Notes under the pieces: model-generated
The model's input: only the letters and a program-made list of their open reading frames with translations
The model's database searches: none
What the model was told of the DNA's origin: nothing
Translations under genes and position numbers: made by a program
Part shown: positions 63,993 to 64,000 of the stretch, one piece after another
Position numbering within the stretch: the stretch's first letter is position 1
Layout of the letters: each line of letters opens with the position of its first letter
NCBI RefSeq assembly: GCF_002797445.1
Contig: NZ_PGEP01000001.1
Coordinates: 2,790,501-2,854,500, forward strand
From: Acidovorax sp. 69
Lineage (GTDB): Bacteria; Pseudomonadota; Gammaproteobacteria; Burkholderiales; Burkholderiaceae_C
Length of the DNA: 64,000 nucleotides
Reading direction: 5' to 3'

Positions 63993-64000
63993 CTCAAACC

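Overview
The window is high-GC (roughly 64-65% by eye) bacterial chromosome and reads as a member of the Comamonadaceae (Betaproteobacteria, Burkholderiales; Acidovorax-like). The grounds are several Bug/TctC periplasmic binding proteins, a BktB-type thiolase, gene order and codon use, and a dispersed palindromic repeat built around AGCGCTTAT/ATAAGCGCT. I know this repeat from that family. No rRNA, tRNA, CRISPR array, transposase or phage gene was seen, and nearly all the DNA is ordinary chromosomal coding sequence.

Layout. 0-7.6 kb: an HD-GYP protein with an FNR-type box upstream, two tandem near-identical small secreted proteins, scoAB (succinyl-CoA:3-oxoacid CoA-transferase) divergent from a PAS-LuxR regulator, a carboxymuconolactone-decarboxylase-like protein and katG. 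7.8-17.3 kb: a minus-strand catabolic locus of nine genes (lactonase, PDC-hydrolase-like amidohydrolase, 2-hydroxyacid dehydrogenase, RraA/HMG-aldolase-like protein and four Bug binding proteins). It is divergent from an IclR regulator, and an AhpD-like protein follows that regulator. 17.3-25.4 kb: a secreted hypothetical protein, a large PAS-GGDEF-EAL protein, a thioesterase and SDR pair divergent from ETF-ubiquinone oxidoreductase, and an Lrp/AsnC regulator. 25.8-28.7 kb: a TRAP transporter (dctPQM). 28.7-33.6 kb: a tandem glycine riboswitch followed by gcvT-gcvH-gcvP. 33.8-38.7 kb: a secreted FKBP isomerase, a MerR regulator with a textbook 19-bp-spacer promoter driving an acyltransferase-MFS pair, and a nitroreductase. 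39-45.3 kb: a hybrid histidine kinase overlapping an RluA-type pseudouridine synthase, an SDR, bktB and a fifth Bug protein. 45.4-51.2 kb: uspA with a perfect FNR-type box, a 2OG-Fe dioxygenase family protein, a secreted low-complexity protein, a periplasmic-binding/PAS/GGDEF/EAL receptor and a divergent PilZ protein. 51.2-58.6 kb: an acyl-CoA ligase, a lower-GC GNAT-like gene, hrpA, and a small basic protein behind a leader-peptide/terminator arrangement. 58.7-64 kb: a membrane protein, argA, a class A beta-lactamase divergent from a LysR/AmpR-like regulator, decayed genes, and a second HD-GYP gene cut by the window end.

How the parts fit. Several loci feed acyl-CoA and organic-acid catabolism (scoAB, bktB, ETF-QO, thioesterase/SDR, acyl-CoA ligase, Bug and TRAP binding proteins). 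Cyclic-di-GMP turnover is heavily represented: two GGDEF-EAL proteins, two HD-GYP proteins and a PilZ effector.

The most unusual observations are these. (1) The dispersed repeat lies inside coding sequence and appears to supply the hydrophobic core of the signal peptides of two adjacent Bug proteins. (2) The catabolic locus carries four binding proteins but no TctA/TctB membrane genes. (3) A MerR promoter sits so close to the acyltransferase ATG that the mRNA is predicted to be essentially leaderless. (4) An extra perfect hairpin with a GTGA tetraloop lies between the two glycine aptamers. (5) Two promoter-proximal terminator-like hairpins, ahead of dctP and ahead of the small basic protein, suggest attenuation or small RNAs. 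All functions are read from sequence patterns alone; no database search was run.
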